DNA of 64,000 nt from Gemmatimonadaceae bacterium. GTDB lineage: Bacteria; Gemmatimonadota; Gemmatimonadetes; Gemmatimonadales; Gemmatimonadaceae. Under the pieces are notes generated by a model. That model saw only the letters and a list, made by a program, of their open reading frames with translations, was not told the origin of the DNA and made no database searches. The first letter of the stretch is position 1. Every line of letters starts with the position of its first letter. Shown here piece by piece: positions 45,201 through 52,550 of the stretch. The position numbers and the translations under genes are program-made. The stretch covers positions 29,898 through 93,897 of the forward strand of contig JAUQWM010000072.1 of NCBI GenBank assembly GCA_030835125.1, written 5' to 3'.

Positions 45201-46396
45201 CGGGCATCGAGCTGCGACTGCTGGCCGACCGTCACGGTGGGCGACGACGGGGAGATCATCAACGACGTGGCCGCGCGGCTCCGAACGCTCACCTTGCGGG
45301 TGGCGATGACGCCGTCGACGATGGCGCTGACGTTCGATGAACCACTGGCGATGCCCTTGATCACACCGGCCGTCGTCACGGTCGCAACACCCGGATTCGC
45401 GCTCTGCCACGCGATGGTCCGGCCGGTCACGGGCTGGCCCGACGCGTCCACCGGCGTCGCGGAGGCCTGCATCTCCAGGCCGGCCATCACGGTGTCTGCG
45501 GGGAAGCTGAGCTGGATCGCGCTGGCCGGCGCGCTGAGGACGTTGATCGTCGCGCTGCCGGTCTTGGTGCCGCTCGTGGCGGTAATGACAACACTGCCGA
45601 CCTCCATGCCGGTCACGAGGCCGCTCTGGCTCACGGTCGCCTTGCTGAAGTCGGAGCTGCCCCAGGTGATCGTCCCGGTCACGACGCGCCCGTATTGATC
45701 GCGGAGCGTCGCGTCGAGATCGAGCGTGGCTCCCTTGTAGACGTTGGCGGTGCTCGGCGACAGCGACACCGATGCAACCGGGGCCCGGAACACCTTCACC
45801 GAGCTGTATCCGCGGCGATGCAGCGCCTCGGCCATCACCGAGAGGTCGCCTTCGCGCTTCGTGTGCAGCGTGCCCGAGCTGAGGAACTCGGCGGTGGCGG
45901 TGTCGCTGCTGGTCCACTGATAGGTATTCACGGAAACGACGTCGCCGCTGCGCGTGCGCACCGTTGCGGTGAACTCGAGCGTGTCACCCATCGCCACCGC
46001 GGCGGCGCTGGGTTCGACCTCGACCGACAGGTCGTTCTGGGTGACGACGATGGTCGCCGAGTCGGCGGCGTTCCCCGCTGACGCGATCACCATCGCGGTG
46101 CCGGGGGCGACGCCGCTCACCAGGCCGTCGGTCACGGAGACCACGGAGGCGTTGGTCGTGGTCCAGGAAACCGGATCAGCCTTGAGAAGGCCAGTCTGGT
46201 CGGTCACCCTGGCGACGAGCGGCTTGGAAGTGAGTTCCGGGACCGTGTCGACTTGTGCCGACAACGAGACGGTCAGTCTCGTTGGCTCGGTGCGCGGTGC
46301 GGTTGACTCCGAAGGTGTCGTCTCACCGCTGCTGCACGCAGTGAAGAGAACGAGTGTGACGGCGGCGGCGAGGACCTGCCGAGGCGTCATGCGCAT
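42209..46396 (-). CDS. Ten-repeat Big_2 Ig plus beta-helix surface lipoprotein under c-di-GMP riboswitch
   Basis: A 1395-aa protein. A signal peptide with lipobox (MRMTPRQVLAAAVTLVLFTAC) precedes ten tandem Big_2/BID_2 Ig-like domains at about 30-930, recognised by repeating TGR-TW, AVATV and G-V-TA-GAG motifs. A seven-proline linker follows, then a parallel beta-helix (about 955-1395) homologous to the 677-aa-frame protein at 39-41 kb. Such Ig rods usually project an outer-membrane domain into the matrix. The beta-helix may bind or modify a polysaccharide. The gene is alone after a convergent terminator and carries a class I c-di-GMP riboswitch in its leader. Confidence 0.88.
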   Translation of the reverse strand: MRMTPRQVLAAAVTLVLFTACSSGETTPSESTAPRTEPTRLTVSLSAQVDTVPELTSKPLVARVTDQTGLLKADPVSWTTTNASVVSVTDGLVSGVAPGTAMVIASAGNAADSATIVVTQNDLSVEVEPSAAAVAMGDTLEFTATVRTRSGDVVSVNTYQWTSSDTATAEFLSSGTLHTKREGDLSVMAEALHRRGYSSVKVFRAPVASVSLSPSTANVYKGATLDLDATLRDQYGRVVTGTITWGSSDFSKATVSQSGLVTGMEVGSVVITATSGTKTGSATINVLSAPASAIQLSFPADTVMAGLEMQASATPVDASGQPVTGRTIAWQSANPGVATVTTAGVIKGIASGSSNVSAIVDGVIATRKVSVRSRAATSLMISPSSPTVTVGQQSQLDARVLDQNGIEITGQSFTWTTSNPAVALVSGTGMLSTQSAGSATITATSGALSASVTASVVNAPVVSVQVSPASITLTEGQTGSVSATAMDYFQNVLPGRVVSWSSQNTAVATVNASGVVTAKGAGTTNVIANIEGKTAAVSVDVNAPAPSAVASVAVNLANSALSAGQQTQATAVLRDAAGQVLTGRPITWFSLDTAVAQVSASGQVTARQGGTVAIMARSENVSGSASLTVTVSAPAAVATVMIEVPTQDIVVGQSVQSVVTLLDTQGNVLTGRTVSYSTENAAIITVSASGVVKGIGAGTTRMRATSGGITKTETFRVTAVATAPTMASITVSPSSKSLVVDETTQAQAVAQDTQGNVMGGTTFTWTTSNAAVATVSPSGLVTAVSAGSATIRAAASGFTGSLAVTVTAPAPTPGAPAPATLATVTVSLSQSSILIGGSAQATAVAKDAQGNVITGRTVTWSGGGLLAQVSSSGVVTALLAGIVPVTATIDGKTGSASLTITALLLPPPPPPPTTANVELPRTYLNFNYPAKTGQSIIVPAGGNLQTALNNAQRGDEIVLAAGATYSGNFTLPAKSGSSASGWITIRSDKLSQLPSIGTRVTSANATLMPKIVSPNTSPAIKTAAGTSGWWLAGLEVTVSSSVTTQQWGLIFLGESGSSQSTLASVPSDLVLDRMYIHGQTNTNLTRCISLNSARSQVSDSYVVECHGKGFDSQAIWGGNGPGPYKIVNNTLQGAGENIMFGGSDPTIPGLVPSDIEILRNYVYTPISWKGTWSKKNLLEFKNASRVLIEGNVFDGSWTDAQTGWAIILKSANQGGACRWCRTTDVTFRRNLIRNAGAGINVAPRGDNSATDTTARRILVSETVLENIGVAPYTGDVRGFQLLSETANVTIERTVLAGNLQAAVMMDGSPGTASPSFRDNVWARGQYGVIASGAGPGTQSLNVGAPGWSWANMALVGASQSGYPSGTSFVSSEGATSLASQIRALVAQAVAGVITP

Positions 46397-46421
46397 CGGG
46401 TGCGTCTCCAGTGGGACCGTT

Positions 46422-46510
46422 CGGCGGCTCGACTGGCGTGGCGCGTCTGGCGCGCTGTAGCCTCGTAGCTTTGCGTCCCAGCCTTTCGGATGGTTTGCCG
46501 TTTATCGGGG
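46422..46510 (-). ncRNA. c-di-GMP-I (GEMM-I) riboswitch in front of the Ig/beta-helix gene
   Basis: On the minus strand the conserved core is GGCAAACC, a stem CCATCC/GGCTGG closed by a GAAA tetraloop, then GGGACGCAAAGCTAC and a GC-rich sub-hairpin GCGCG/CGCGC. A P3-like return CCAGTCGAGCCGCC follows. These are the hallmark blocks of the GEMM-I aptamer, including the tetraloop and GGGACGCAAAGC. The 3' end is 26 bases from the ATG, with GGAG near the start, so control of translation or of a short leader is possible. Identified by eye; no covariance score. Confidence 0.82.
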
Positions 46511-46597
46511 CCTCCTGGCGGAGGCACCAGCGGACATCGGTTGTGGACTGCTTCTTCTCGCCGATAAGACGAGACGTCAGGCTTGGCTGTAACAAAT

Positions 46598-46636
46598 AGA
46601 ATCCTCTAACACGTTGCGCCACAACGTGATAGGATC
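46598..46636. promoter_or_regulatory. Dyad-symmetric element, possible operator
   Basis: CACGTTG (46609-46615) and CAACGTG (46621-46627) are perfect inverted arms with a 5-base spacer, extended by an imperfect outer pair (GAATCCT left, AGGATC right). It lies in the shared upstream region of two divergent matrix genes and could bind a dimeric regulator. It is too poor in trailing T to be a terminator. Confidence 0.5.
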
Positions 46637-46884
46637 CCTCAACTTTCTTGATGCTGCTTACATTCCCGGGGTGCCGAACGTCACCAAACCCGGGGCGGGA
46701 AGTGGGGGTGCCACGGAGGCCTGCTACCTGCGTTTCGTCTCGCGTGTAACGAAGCTGATCGGGGAGGAGCGTTGAGTCTCCGGTCGCGGGCAGTCCGCGA
46801 CTCGTGGAAATCGGCGATCGTGTATACCGGATTCGCGCATGCGGACGACGGTGCTCGCGGCTTGTGGACGCCTCGCGGAGCAGT

Positions 46885-47053
46885 GACAACGGCCTCGCGT
46901 ACGGCTGCGGGCTGGTAACTTGAGACAACGGTGTGCGTCTTTGGCTACAGGGGGGATGTGTGGCGCGGCGCTTTCTACAATTGCGAACGACCTCATGCAG
47001 TGACGCAGCGCACACCCGCGAAGAAATTCATCCGCGAGTTGCGACAACGGTGT
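46885..47053 (+). repeat. Three direct repeats GACAACGG
   Basis: Copies at 46885-46892, 46924-46931 and 47043-47050. The last two extend to a 15-base element TTGxGACAACGGTGT (46920-46934 and 47039-47053), 119 bp apart. The last ends 46 bp before the ligase gene start. Possible activator sites. Confidence 0.5.
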
Positions 47054-47099
47054 TGTTCGACGCTCCGGTTCATTTGAATTCGACAATGATCGATCTGCG

Positions 47100-48479
47100 A
47101 TGAGGCGTTCAATTCGAGGATGGCGCAGTGCGCGCACCGCGCCATCTGCGGCGAATCGACTTGCCACCGCGAGTGCGGCGGTCGCGCCGCCGGTTTCCGG
47201 CATGTTCATCCCGCAGGAGAAACTGCGCCTGGGCCTTGGCATTCTGGCGCTGGTGTTCTACCTGTGGATCATCCACTCGTACAAGCTCGCCGCCGGAGAC
47301 ATCGCGGTCCTGCTCCTGGGCGTCGGGGTGTTCGTGCGCGGTGGGCAGCTTCGCGTGCCGGGCCCCCTCAGGGTCTTCGCGCTCTTCATCATCTGGGCGG
47401 GGCTCGGCCTGATGGTGACGAACAACGCCGCGATCACCTTCGCGACGCTCCTCGAGCTGGCGAAACTCTGGGTGATCGCGTTCTTCATCATCAACGTCAT
47501 CCGGAACGCCGCGGAACTCCGTTTCTTTGCCATCGCCTGGCTGGGCGTATTCGCGCTGTACCCGATCCGCGGCGCCCTGTACAACCAGTACATCTGTCAG
47601 TGCACTGAATTCGGCCGTGTCGCGTGGAATTTCGTGTTCGACAACCCCAACGACCTGGCGGCCCTCTGTCTCATCCCCCTGGGGATCGCGGCCGGAGTCG
47701 CGCAGGTGGAACGAGTCAAGGTGTGGCGCTGGGCCGCGATTGCCGGGGTCCTGGTGATTGCGCTGGTGGTGATGCTGACACAGTCGCGCGGCGCCATGTT
47801 GGCGATGGGGGTCGCCGCCGTCCTGCTTCCAATGACCAGCAAGCGGCGGGCGCGCGACTTCGCGCTCCTGCTCGCGCTGATGGGATCCGCCGCCCTCCTG
47901 GCGCCCCGAGGCGTGTGGGAACGTATGGCCGGCCTCTCGAATGTCTCGGTTCAGGGCGGGATGGTGGGCGTTGACCCCGAGGGATCCGCGGAAGCGCGCT
48001 GGCAGATCTGGCAGATCGCGGGTGCCACGGTGCGGGACAACCCCCTGCTTGGCGTCGGCGTTGGCATGATGCCGGAGACGCATCGCTTCGAGACGCTGCG
48101 CCGCGGATTTGGCTATACGGTCCGCGGGAATCGCGATACGCACAGCACGTACCTGCGCATCGCCGCCGAGATGGGGATTCCAGGGGCGCTGCTCTACCTC
48201 GCGATCTGGGGATCGGTCCTGGTGGACCTGCGACGGGTCCGGAAGACGCTCCGGAACACCCGCTACGGCGACCACCAGGTCGTGCTCTTTCTCGAGCTCT
48301 CGATCCTCGCCTTCCTCGTGGCGTCGATCTTCGGGACGTACGGCTTCCTGGCGTTCACCTACGTCGCGATGGCGTATGCCTGGCTTGCCGGGTCCATCCT
48401 CGAGCGGGAGTCCTGGTACCGGCCCGGCAGGACGGCCGCCGCGGCCGGCGTGCCGGCTCCTGTCATGCGACGCGGCTAG
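47100..48479 (+). CDS. O-antigen ligase / polymerase family protein (Wzy/WaaL)
   Basis: A 459-aa polytopic protein with about ten to twelve helices. The family region (PF04932-like) includes LTQSRGAMLAMGVAAVLLP, where arginine in SRG is conserved. The large periplasmic loop carries RWQIWQIAGATVRDNPLLGVGVG and the histidine in RDTHSTYLRIAAEMGI, which corresponds to the catalytic loop of Wzy/WaaL enzymes. It would polymerise or ligate EPS repeat units at the periplasmic face. The first 34 residues are basic and Ala-rich; ATG at 47202 is an alternative start. It is divergent from the riboswitch-controlled lipoprotein. Confidence 0.85.
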   Translation: MRRSIRGWRSARTAPSAANRLATASAAVAPPVSGMFIPQEKLRLGLGILALVFYLWIIHSYKLAAGDIAVLLLGVGVFVRGGQLRVPGPLRVFALFIIWAGLGLMVTNNAAITFATLLELAKLWVIAFFIINVIRNAAELRFFAIAWLGVFALYPIRGALYNQYICQCTEFGRVAWNFVFDNPNDLAALCLIPLGIAAGVAQVERVKVWRWAAIAGVLVIALVVMLTQSRGAMLAMGVAAVLLPMTSKRRARDFALLLALMGSAALLAPRGVWERMAGLSNVSVQGGMVGVDPEGSAEARWQIWQIAGATVRDNPLLGVGVGMMPETHRFETLRRGFGYTVRGNRDTHSTYLRIAAEMGIPGALLYLAIWGSVLVDLRRVRKTLRNTRYGDHQVVLFLELSILAFLVASIFGTYGFLAFTYVAMAYAWLAGSILERESWYRPGRTAAAAGVPAPVMRRG

Positions 48480-48488
48480 CGCGGCACC

Positions 48489-50390
48489 TCAGACCTGGAG
48501 CGACCGACGCAGCAGGTCGTGGACGCGCTGGGGTGCTGCCAGGTCGCCTGCGGCGAGCGCTTCCAGCCAGCCGTTGAGGACAACCAGCCGCCAGATCATC
48601 CCTTGATGGTCGCGCCGCCCCGATAGGTGCTCCGACGCAATCCGGCGTACCGCACCAATGTCGGTCCAGGCATGCACGGGGGCTTCTTCGCGTGTAAGCG
48701 CCTCGATCCGGTACCGAAGCGGGCCGCGGAACCAATGGTCCAGCGGCACGGCAAACCCCTGCTTCGGTTTCGTGAGAACGGTGGCCGGCACCAGGCCAGC
48801 GATCGCTTCGCGCAGGATCCACTTGCCGACACCGTTCCGCATCTTCAGCCCGCTCGGCAAGGACATCGCGAACTCCGCAACCAGGTGGTCGAGGAGCGGA
48901 ACCCTCGCCTCGAGCGAAACGGCCATGCTCATCCGGTCGACCTTCGTCAGGATGTCGCCGGGCAGGTACGTCTCGAGATCCACCAGCATCATCTGCGTGG
49001 CGAAGTCGCGCGAGCCGAACTTCTCGAACCAGGGATCGAGCACGTGTTCGAGGGCGGGGCGCAGCCGTGCGACATCCGCGCTGGCCACGCCTCCTTCCCG
49101 GGCTGAGAGCGCGGATGCCACCGTGTTGGCGTAGCGGCCGCGCCATCCGCGTGCCCGGTTGAGCATCCAGGCGCGCCCGGTCGCCCCCGGGCTCCGCATC
49201 AGCGCCAGGGCGCGCAGCAGCTGGCGCAGCGGCGCGGGAGCCGGAGCCTCCATCCCGGCCACCTCAGCGTACCGGGTATAGCCCCCGAACAGTTCGTCTC
49301 CACCGTCGCCCGACAGGGCGACGGTCACCCGTTCCCGCGCCAGGTGCGACACCAGGAGCGTCGGCAGAGCCGAAGAATCCGCAAACGGTTCGTCGAAGCC
49401 GCGGATGACGTCCTCCACCAGTTGGTCGGCGTCCGGCCGCACGATCAACTCGGTGTGGTTGGTCCCCAGGGCGCGGGCAACCTGCGCGGCATGGGGGGCT
49501 TCGTTGTACTCGGGTTCCTCGAATCCGATCGAGAACGTCTGCACCCGGCGATCCATGGCCCTGGCCATCAGCGCCACCACGGTGGACGAGTCGATTCCCC
49601 CCGAAAGGAATGCGCCGAGCGGCACCTCGGACTCGAGGTGCGACCGCACGGCGTCGTCCAGCAGGCGGCGGAGTTCCTCGACGGCGTCCTGTGGATTCAC
49701 GCTCACTTCGGCGCGGAGCGGTGACCAGTACTGGCTGACCGAGAGGCCCGTCTCCCCGTTCCACGACAACACGTGACCCGGCGCCAGCTTCCGGACGCCG
49801 GCGAACACGCAGTGCGGGTCCGGTACGTAGCCGAAAGCGAGGTACAGGGCGATGGCCTCCGGCGAGACGCGCGGCCGGAACTCGGGATCCACGAGAAACG
49901 AACGGAGTTCCGAGGCGAACGAGATGCCATCGGGCCGCTCCCAGTAGTAGATCGGCTTGATCCCCAGCCGGTCCCGGCCCACGAAGAGCCGGCGCCGCTT
50001 CGAGTCCCAGATCGCGAAGCCGTACATGCCCCGCAGCGAGTCCACCATGCGGTCGCCATCGTCTTCATAGAGATGGACGAGCGTCTCGGTGTCGCTGCGG
50101 GTGGCCAGGCGGTGGCCGCGATTCAGCAGTCGTGCCCGGATCTCGTGGTGGTTGTAGATCTCGCCGTTGAAGACGACCGTGACATCGCCGGTCTCGTTGC
50201 TGATGGGCTGGTGCCCCCCCGCCACGTCGATGATGCTGAGCCGGCGCATTCCCAGCGCGGCGTCATCGATGAGCTGCGTGCCTTCATCGTCCGGACCGCG
50301 ATGGTAGATTGCGTCGCACATGGCGCCCAGGAGCGCCTGGTCTGCCGGCCGGGTACCACCCCGGCGAACGAATCCGGCGATTCCGCACAT
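48489..50390 (-). CDS. asnB: Asparagine synthase (glutamine-hydrolysing), EPS-cluster paralogue 2
   Basis: A 633-aa class II amidotransferase. Cys2 (MCGIAGFVRRGG) is the glutaminase nucleophile; the PP-loop is FLSGGIDSSTVVALMARA, and ALSGDGGDELFGGYTRY is the aspartyl-adenylate region. The closest context analogues are asparagine synthases of exosortase/EPS clusters. It starts one base after the adenylylsulfate-kinase stop and so is part of the sulfate-activation operon. Amidating a sugar carboxylate is a plausible alternative to making asparagine. Confidence 0.88.
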   Translation of the reverse strand: MCGIAGFVRRGGTRPADQALLGAMCDAIYHRGPDDEGTQLIDDAALGMRRLSIIDVAGGHQPISNETGDVTVVFNGEIYNHHEIRARLLNRGHRLATRSDTETLVHLYEDDGDRMVDSLRGMYGFAIWDSKRRRLFVGRDRLGIKPIYYWERPDGISFASELRSFLVDPEFRPRVSPEAIALYLAFGYVPDPHCVFAGVRKLAPGHVLSWNGETGLSVSQYWSPLRAEVSVNPQDAVEELRRLLDDAVRSHLESEVPLGAFLSGGIDSSTVVALMARAMDRRVQTFSIGFEEPEYNEAPHAAQVARALGTNHTELIVRPDADQLVEDVIRGFDEPFADSSALPTLLVSHLARERVTVALSGDGGDELFGGYTRYAEVAGMEAPAPAPLRQLLRALALMRSPGATGRAWMLNRARGWRGRYANTVASALSAREGGVASADVARLRPALEHVLDPWFEKFGSRDFATQMMLVDLETYLPGDILTKVDRMSMAVSLEARVPLLDHLVAEFAMSLPSGLKMRNGVGKWILREAIAGLVPATVLTKPKQGFAVPLDHWFRGPLRYRIEALTREEAPVHAWTDIGAVRRIASEHLSGRRDHQGMIWRLVVLNGWLEALAAGDLAAPQRVHDLLRRSLQV

Positions 50391-50391
50391 G

Positions 50392-50991
50392 TCAGAGGTA
50401 CCCGAGCGCCGCCAGGCGCCGCCGGATCTCCGCGCGCTGTTCGGCTTCGTCGTCGACGGCAGGAATCAGCTCGAGACTCTCGAGGCGGGAGATGACCTTC
50501 CCAGCCGCACTCTCGACCGACTCGACGTCCGAGTGAATGTGGACCTCGGGGTCCAGGGGCGGTTCGTACGGTGCATTGACGCCGGTGAACTCCTCGACCT
50601 CGCCGCGCCGCGCGCGCGCGTACCACCCGTCGGTATCACGCTGCTCCGCGACACTCACGGGGCAGTCGACATGGACTTCGACGAAGTGCGTCGTGTTGCG
50701 GCGGACTTCGTCGCGGGTGGCCCGGTAGGGTGACACCGCGGCACAGATCGCGATCACGCCGTTGCGCGACAGGAGCTTGGCCACGTAGCCGATGCGCCGG
50801 ATGTGTTCCTCGCGATCCTCGCGGTTGAATCCGAGCCCGCGCGACAGGCTCTCCCGCACCTCGGCCCCATCGAGCAGTTCGGCGGCCAGCCCGCGATCGA
50901 GCAGTCGCTGGTACACCTCGCGCGCGATGGTGGACTTGCCCGACGAAGGCAACCCCGTGAACCAGAGCGTCGCGCCATTGAGTGTGTTCAT
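50392..50991 (-). CDS. cysC: Adenylylsulfate kinase (second, stand-alone copy)
   Basis: A 199-aa APS kinase forming PAPS from APS and ATP. The Walker A loop is FTGLPSSGKSTIA (residues 11-23). The family signature DGAEVRESLSRGLGFNREDREEHIRR is present by pieces, and so are the lid residues VNAPYEPPLDPEVHI. The length fits CysC. It partners a sulfate permease upstream (ATGA overlap) and the bifunctional Sat-CysC at 53.4 kb, so this operon contains two APS kinase domains. PAPS is needed by the sulfotransferase at 41.2 kb. Confidence 0.92.
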   Translation of the reverse strand: MNTLNGATLWFTGLPSSGKSTIAREVYQRLLDRGLAAELLDGAEVRESLSRGLGFNREDREEHIRRIGYVAKLLSRNGVIAICAAVSPYRATRDEVRRNTTHFVEVHVDCPVSVAEQRDTDGWYARARRGEVEEFTGVNAPYEPPLDPEVHIHSDVESVESAAGKVISRLESLELIPAVDDEAEQRAEIRRRLAALGYL

Positions 50992-52550
50992 ACGAGTCCC
51001 AGGAACGGCCACCAGACCCAGACCAGCAGCACCACCAGCACCACGGAGACGATGGTCATGGCCCCACCGGCCTTCACCACATCCACCATTCGAAGGTAGC
51101 CGCTGGAAAACACGATGGTATTGGGCGCCGAGCTGAATGGCAGCGCGAAGTCGAGTCCCGCGCCGATCGAGGTCGCCAGCGTCAGCGCCACCGGCGACGC
51201 GCCGAGCTGGCCGGCCAGGCTGAAGGCAAGCGGCAGCATCACCGCAACCGCCGCGGCGTTGCTCATGAACTCGGACAGCAGCAGGGTCGCCAGCGCGACG
51301 ACGGCGACGGCGACGGTCGCGGGAACCGTGATACCGTGCAGCAGGCCATCCACCAGCCATTTGGCAGCGCCGGTCCGGTCGATCACGATTCCCAGGGCGA
51401 TCGCCCCGCCGTACATCAGCACGATGTTCCAGTAGATGCGGCGTTCCGCCTCTTCCCAGGCGATCGCGCCGGTGACGAACAACGCGGCGCTCCCCAGCAG
51501 CGCGATCACCGCCAGGTCGACACGGGTGCCGAGGAAGACCCACGCCGCGATCGTGAGCGACACGACACCGGCCACCGTCCACTGGCGGCGGCCAATGGGT
51601 CCCATCTCGCGCACGGCATCCTCGAGGACGGTCCGCGCGGCGCTGAAGGCCACCTGCTCCCTCGGGAAGCACAGGCGCAGCACGAAGGGCGCCGCCGCGC
51701 ATCCCAGCACCACCATCGGCAGCGCGGCGAGGACCCACTGGCCGAACGAGATGCCGACGCCGTGCTTCTCCTGGAGCATGCCGATCGCCAGGGCGGCCCG
51801 CGTGCTGCCCAGGAAGCTCGCATTGGACCCGATCATCGCCCCCCAGGCCAGGGAGAGGAACAGCACCTTGGCGTAGGCGCTTCGGCCCGGCGACAGGCGC
51901 AACGCCATCGCAACCTCGACGGCGATGGGGAACAGGAGCGCCGACGTCGCCTGGTTAGGCATCCAGAGCGTCCCGAAGGCGCCGGCCAGCATCAAGCCGC
52001 TGGCGAACGCATACGGCGACCCCTCGAACGGCCGCAGGAAGAGCAGCGCGCACCGCTTGCTCAGCCCGCTCTCGATGAGCGCTGCCGCAATGATGAAGAC
52101 GCCAATCAGGAAGAAGACGGCCGAGTTGCCGAAGGCGGCGAAGGCCTCCGACGTCTTCATGGCGCCGGTGACCGAAAGCAGGGCGATCGCCAGCAATCCG
52201 GTAATCCCGAACGGAACGGCGTTCGAAACCCACAGGCCCGTGCAGAGGATGAAGACTGCCCATGCCGTCTTCCCGGGAACCGTGAGTCCGTCGGGGGCGG
52301 GCGCCAGGTAGATCAGGATGGCGGCCGCGACGCTCCCCCAGATGACCCCGTAGCGGACCCAGGCCTGCCACCGACCCGGCACCTGGGCCCGCGGTTCTCC
52401 CGGGACGCGCGGATGACGACGCCGTTCCTCAGGCCAGCGGAAGGCTGCTGGCTCGAGGCGGGGGTCGCGCTCAACGGGAGGGGACAAGTCGAGTTGGGAG
52501 TTGGGAGTTGAGAGTTGGAGAGGGGATGTTCGGAGGAAGAACCCTCCCAT
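50988..52550 (-). CDS. SLC13/DASS family permease, putative sulfate transporter
   Basis: A 520-aa, 11-13 helix sodium-coupled anion transporter (CitT/SLC13 type). Features include NQATSALLFPIAVEVAM and AAAVAVMLPLAFSLAGQLG, the pair of SNT/T-like re-entrant motifs, and the family-typical SNAAAVAVML. In general SLC13 members carry dicarboxylates, citrate or sulfate; the downstream CysC and upstream Sat-CysC make sulfate likely. I chose ATG at 52550, whose first base overlaps the PHP stop. Codons 12-20 or so are made of the heptad repeat at 52491-52518 (LQLSTPNSQLDL), so the true start may be further in. Confidence 0.85.
   Translation of the reverse strand: MGGFFLRTSPLQLSTPNSQLDLSPPVERDPRLEPAAFRWPEERRRHPRVPGEPRAQVPGRWQAWVRYGVIWGSVAAAILIYLAPAPDGLTVPGKTAWAVFILCTGLWVSNAVPFGITGLLAIALLSVTGAMKTSEAFAAFGNSAVFFLIGVFIIAAALIESGLSKRCALLFLRPFEGSPYAFASGLMLAGAFGTLWMPNQATSALLFPIAVEVAMALRLSPGRSAYAKVLFLSLAWGAMIGSNASFLGSTRAALAIGMLQEKHGVGISFGQWVLAALPMVVLGCAAAPFVLRLCFPREQVAFSAARTVLEDAVREMGPIGRRQWTVAGVVSLTIAAWVFLGTRVDLAVIALLGSAALFVTGAIAWEEAERRIYWNIVLMYGGAIALGIVIDRTGAAKWLVDGLLHGITVPATVAVAVVALATLLLSEFMSNAAAVAVMLPLAFSLAGQLGASPVALTLATSIGAGLDFALPFSSAPNTIVFSSGYLRMVDVVKAGGAMTIVSVVLVVLLVWVWWPFLGLV
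52491..52518 (+). repeat. Heptad repeat GAGTTGG (4 copies) in the SLC13 N-terminal coding region
   Basis: GAGTTGG, GAGTTGG, GAGTTGA, GAGTTGG in tandem. On the minus strand they encode LSTPNSQL of the permease N-terminus, which precedes the first membrane helix and is probably dispensable. Confidence 0.9.

Larger units (their letters stand above)
46511..47099. other. Long intergenic region between divergent EPS genes
   Basis: About 590 bp without a convincing gene; long minus-strand frames here have shadow-like composition and no family signature. It contains the dyad at 46598-46636, the GACAACGG repeats at 46885, 46924 and 47043, and relatively AT-rich patches such as TAACAAATAGAATCC. Promoters for the Ig/beta-helix gene (minus) and the O-antigen-ligase gene (plus) must lie here. 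Confidence 0.7.

Noticed and set aside
46323..47015. Minus-strand frame of 230 codons across the 46.4-47 kb region
   Set aside because: It runs through the c-di-GMP riboswitch and has no protein-like domains.
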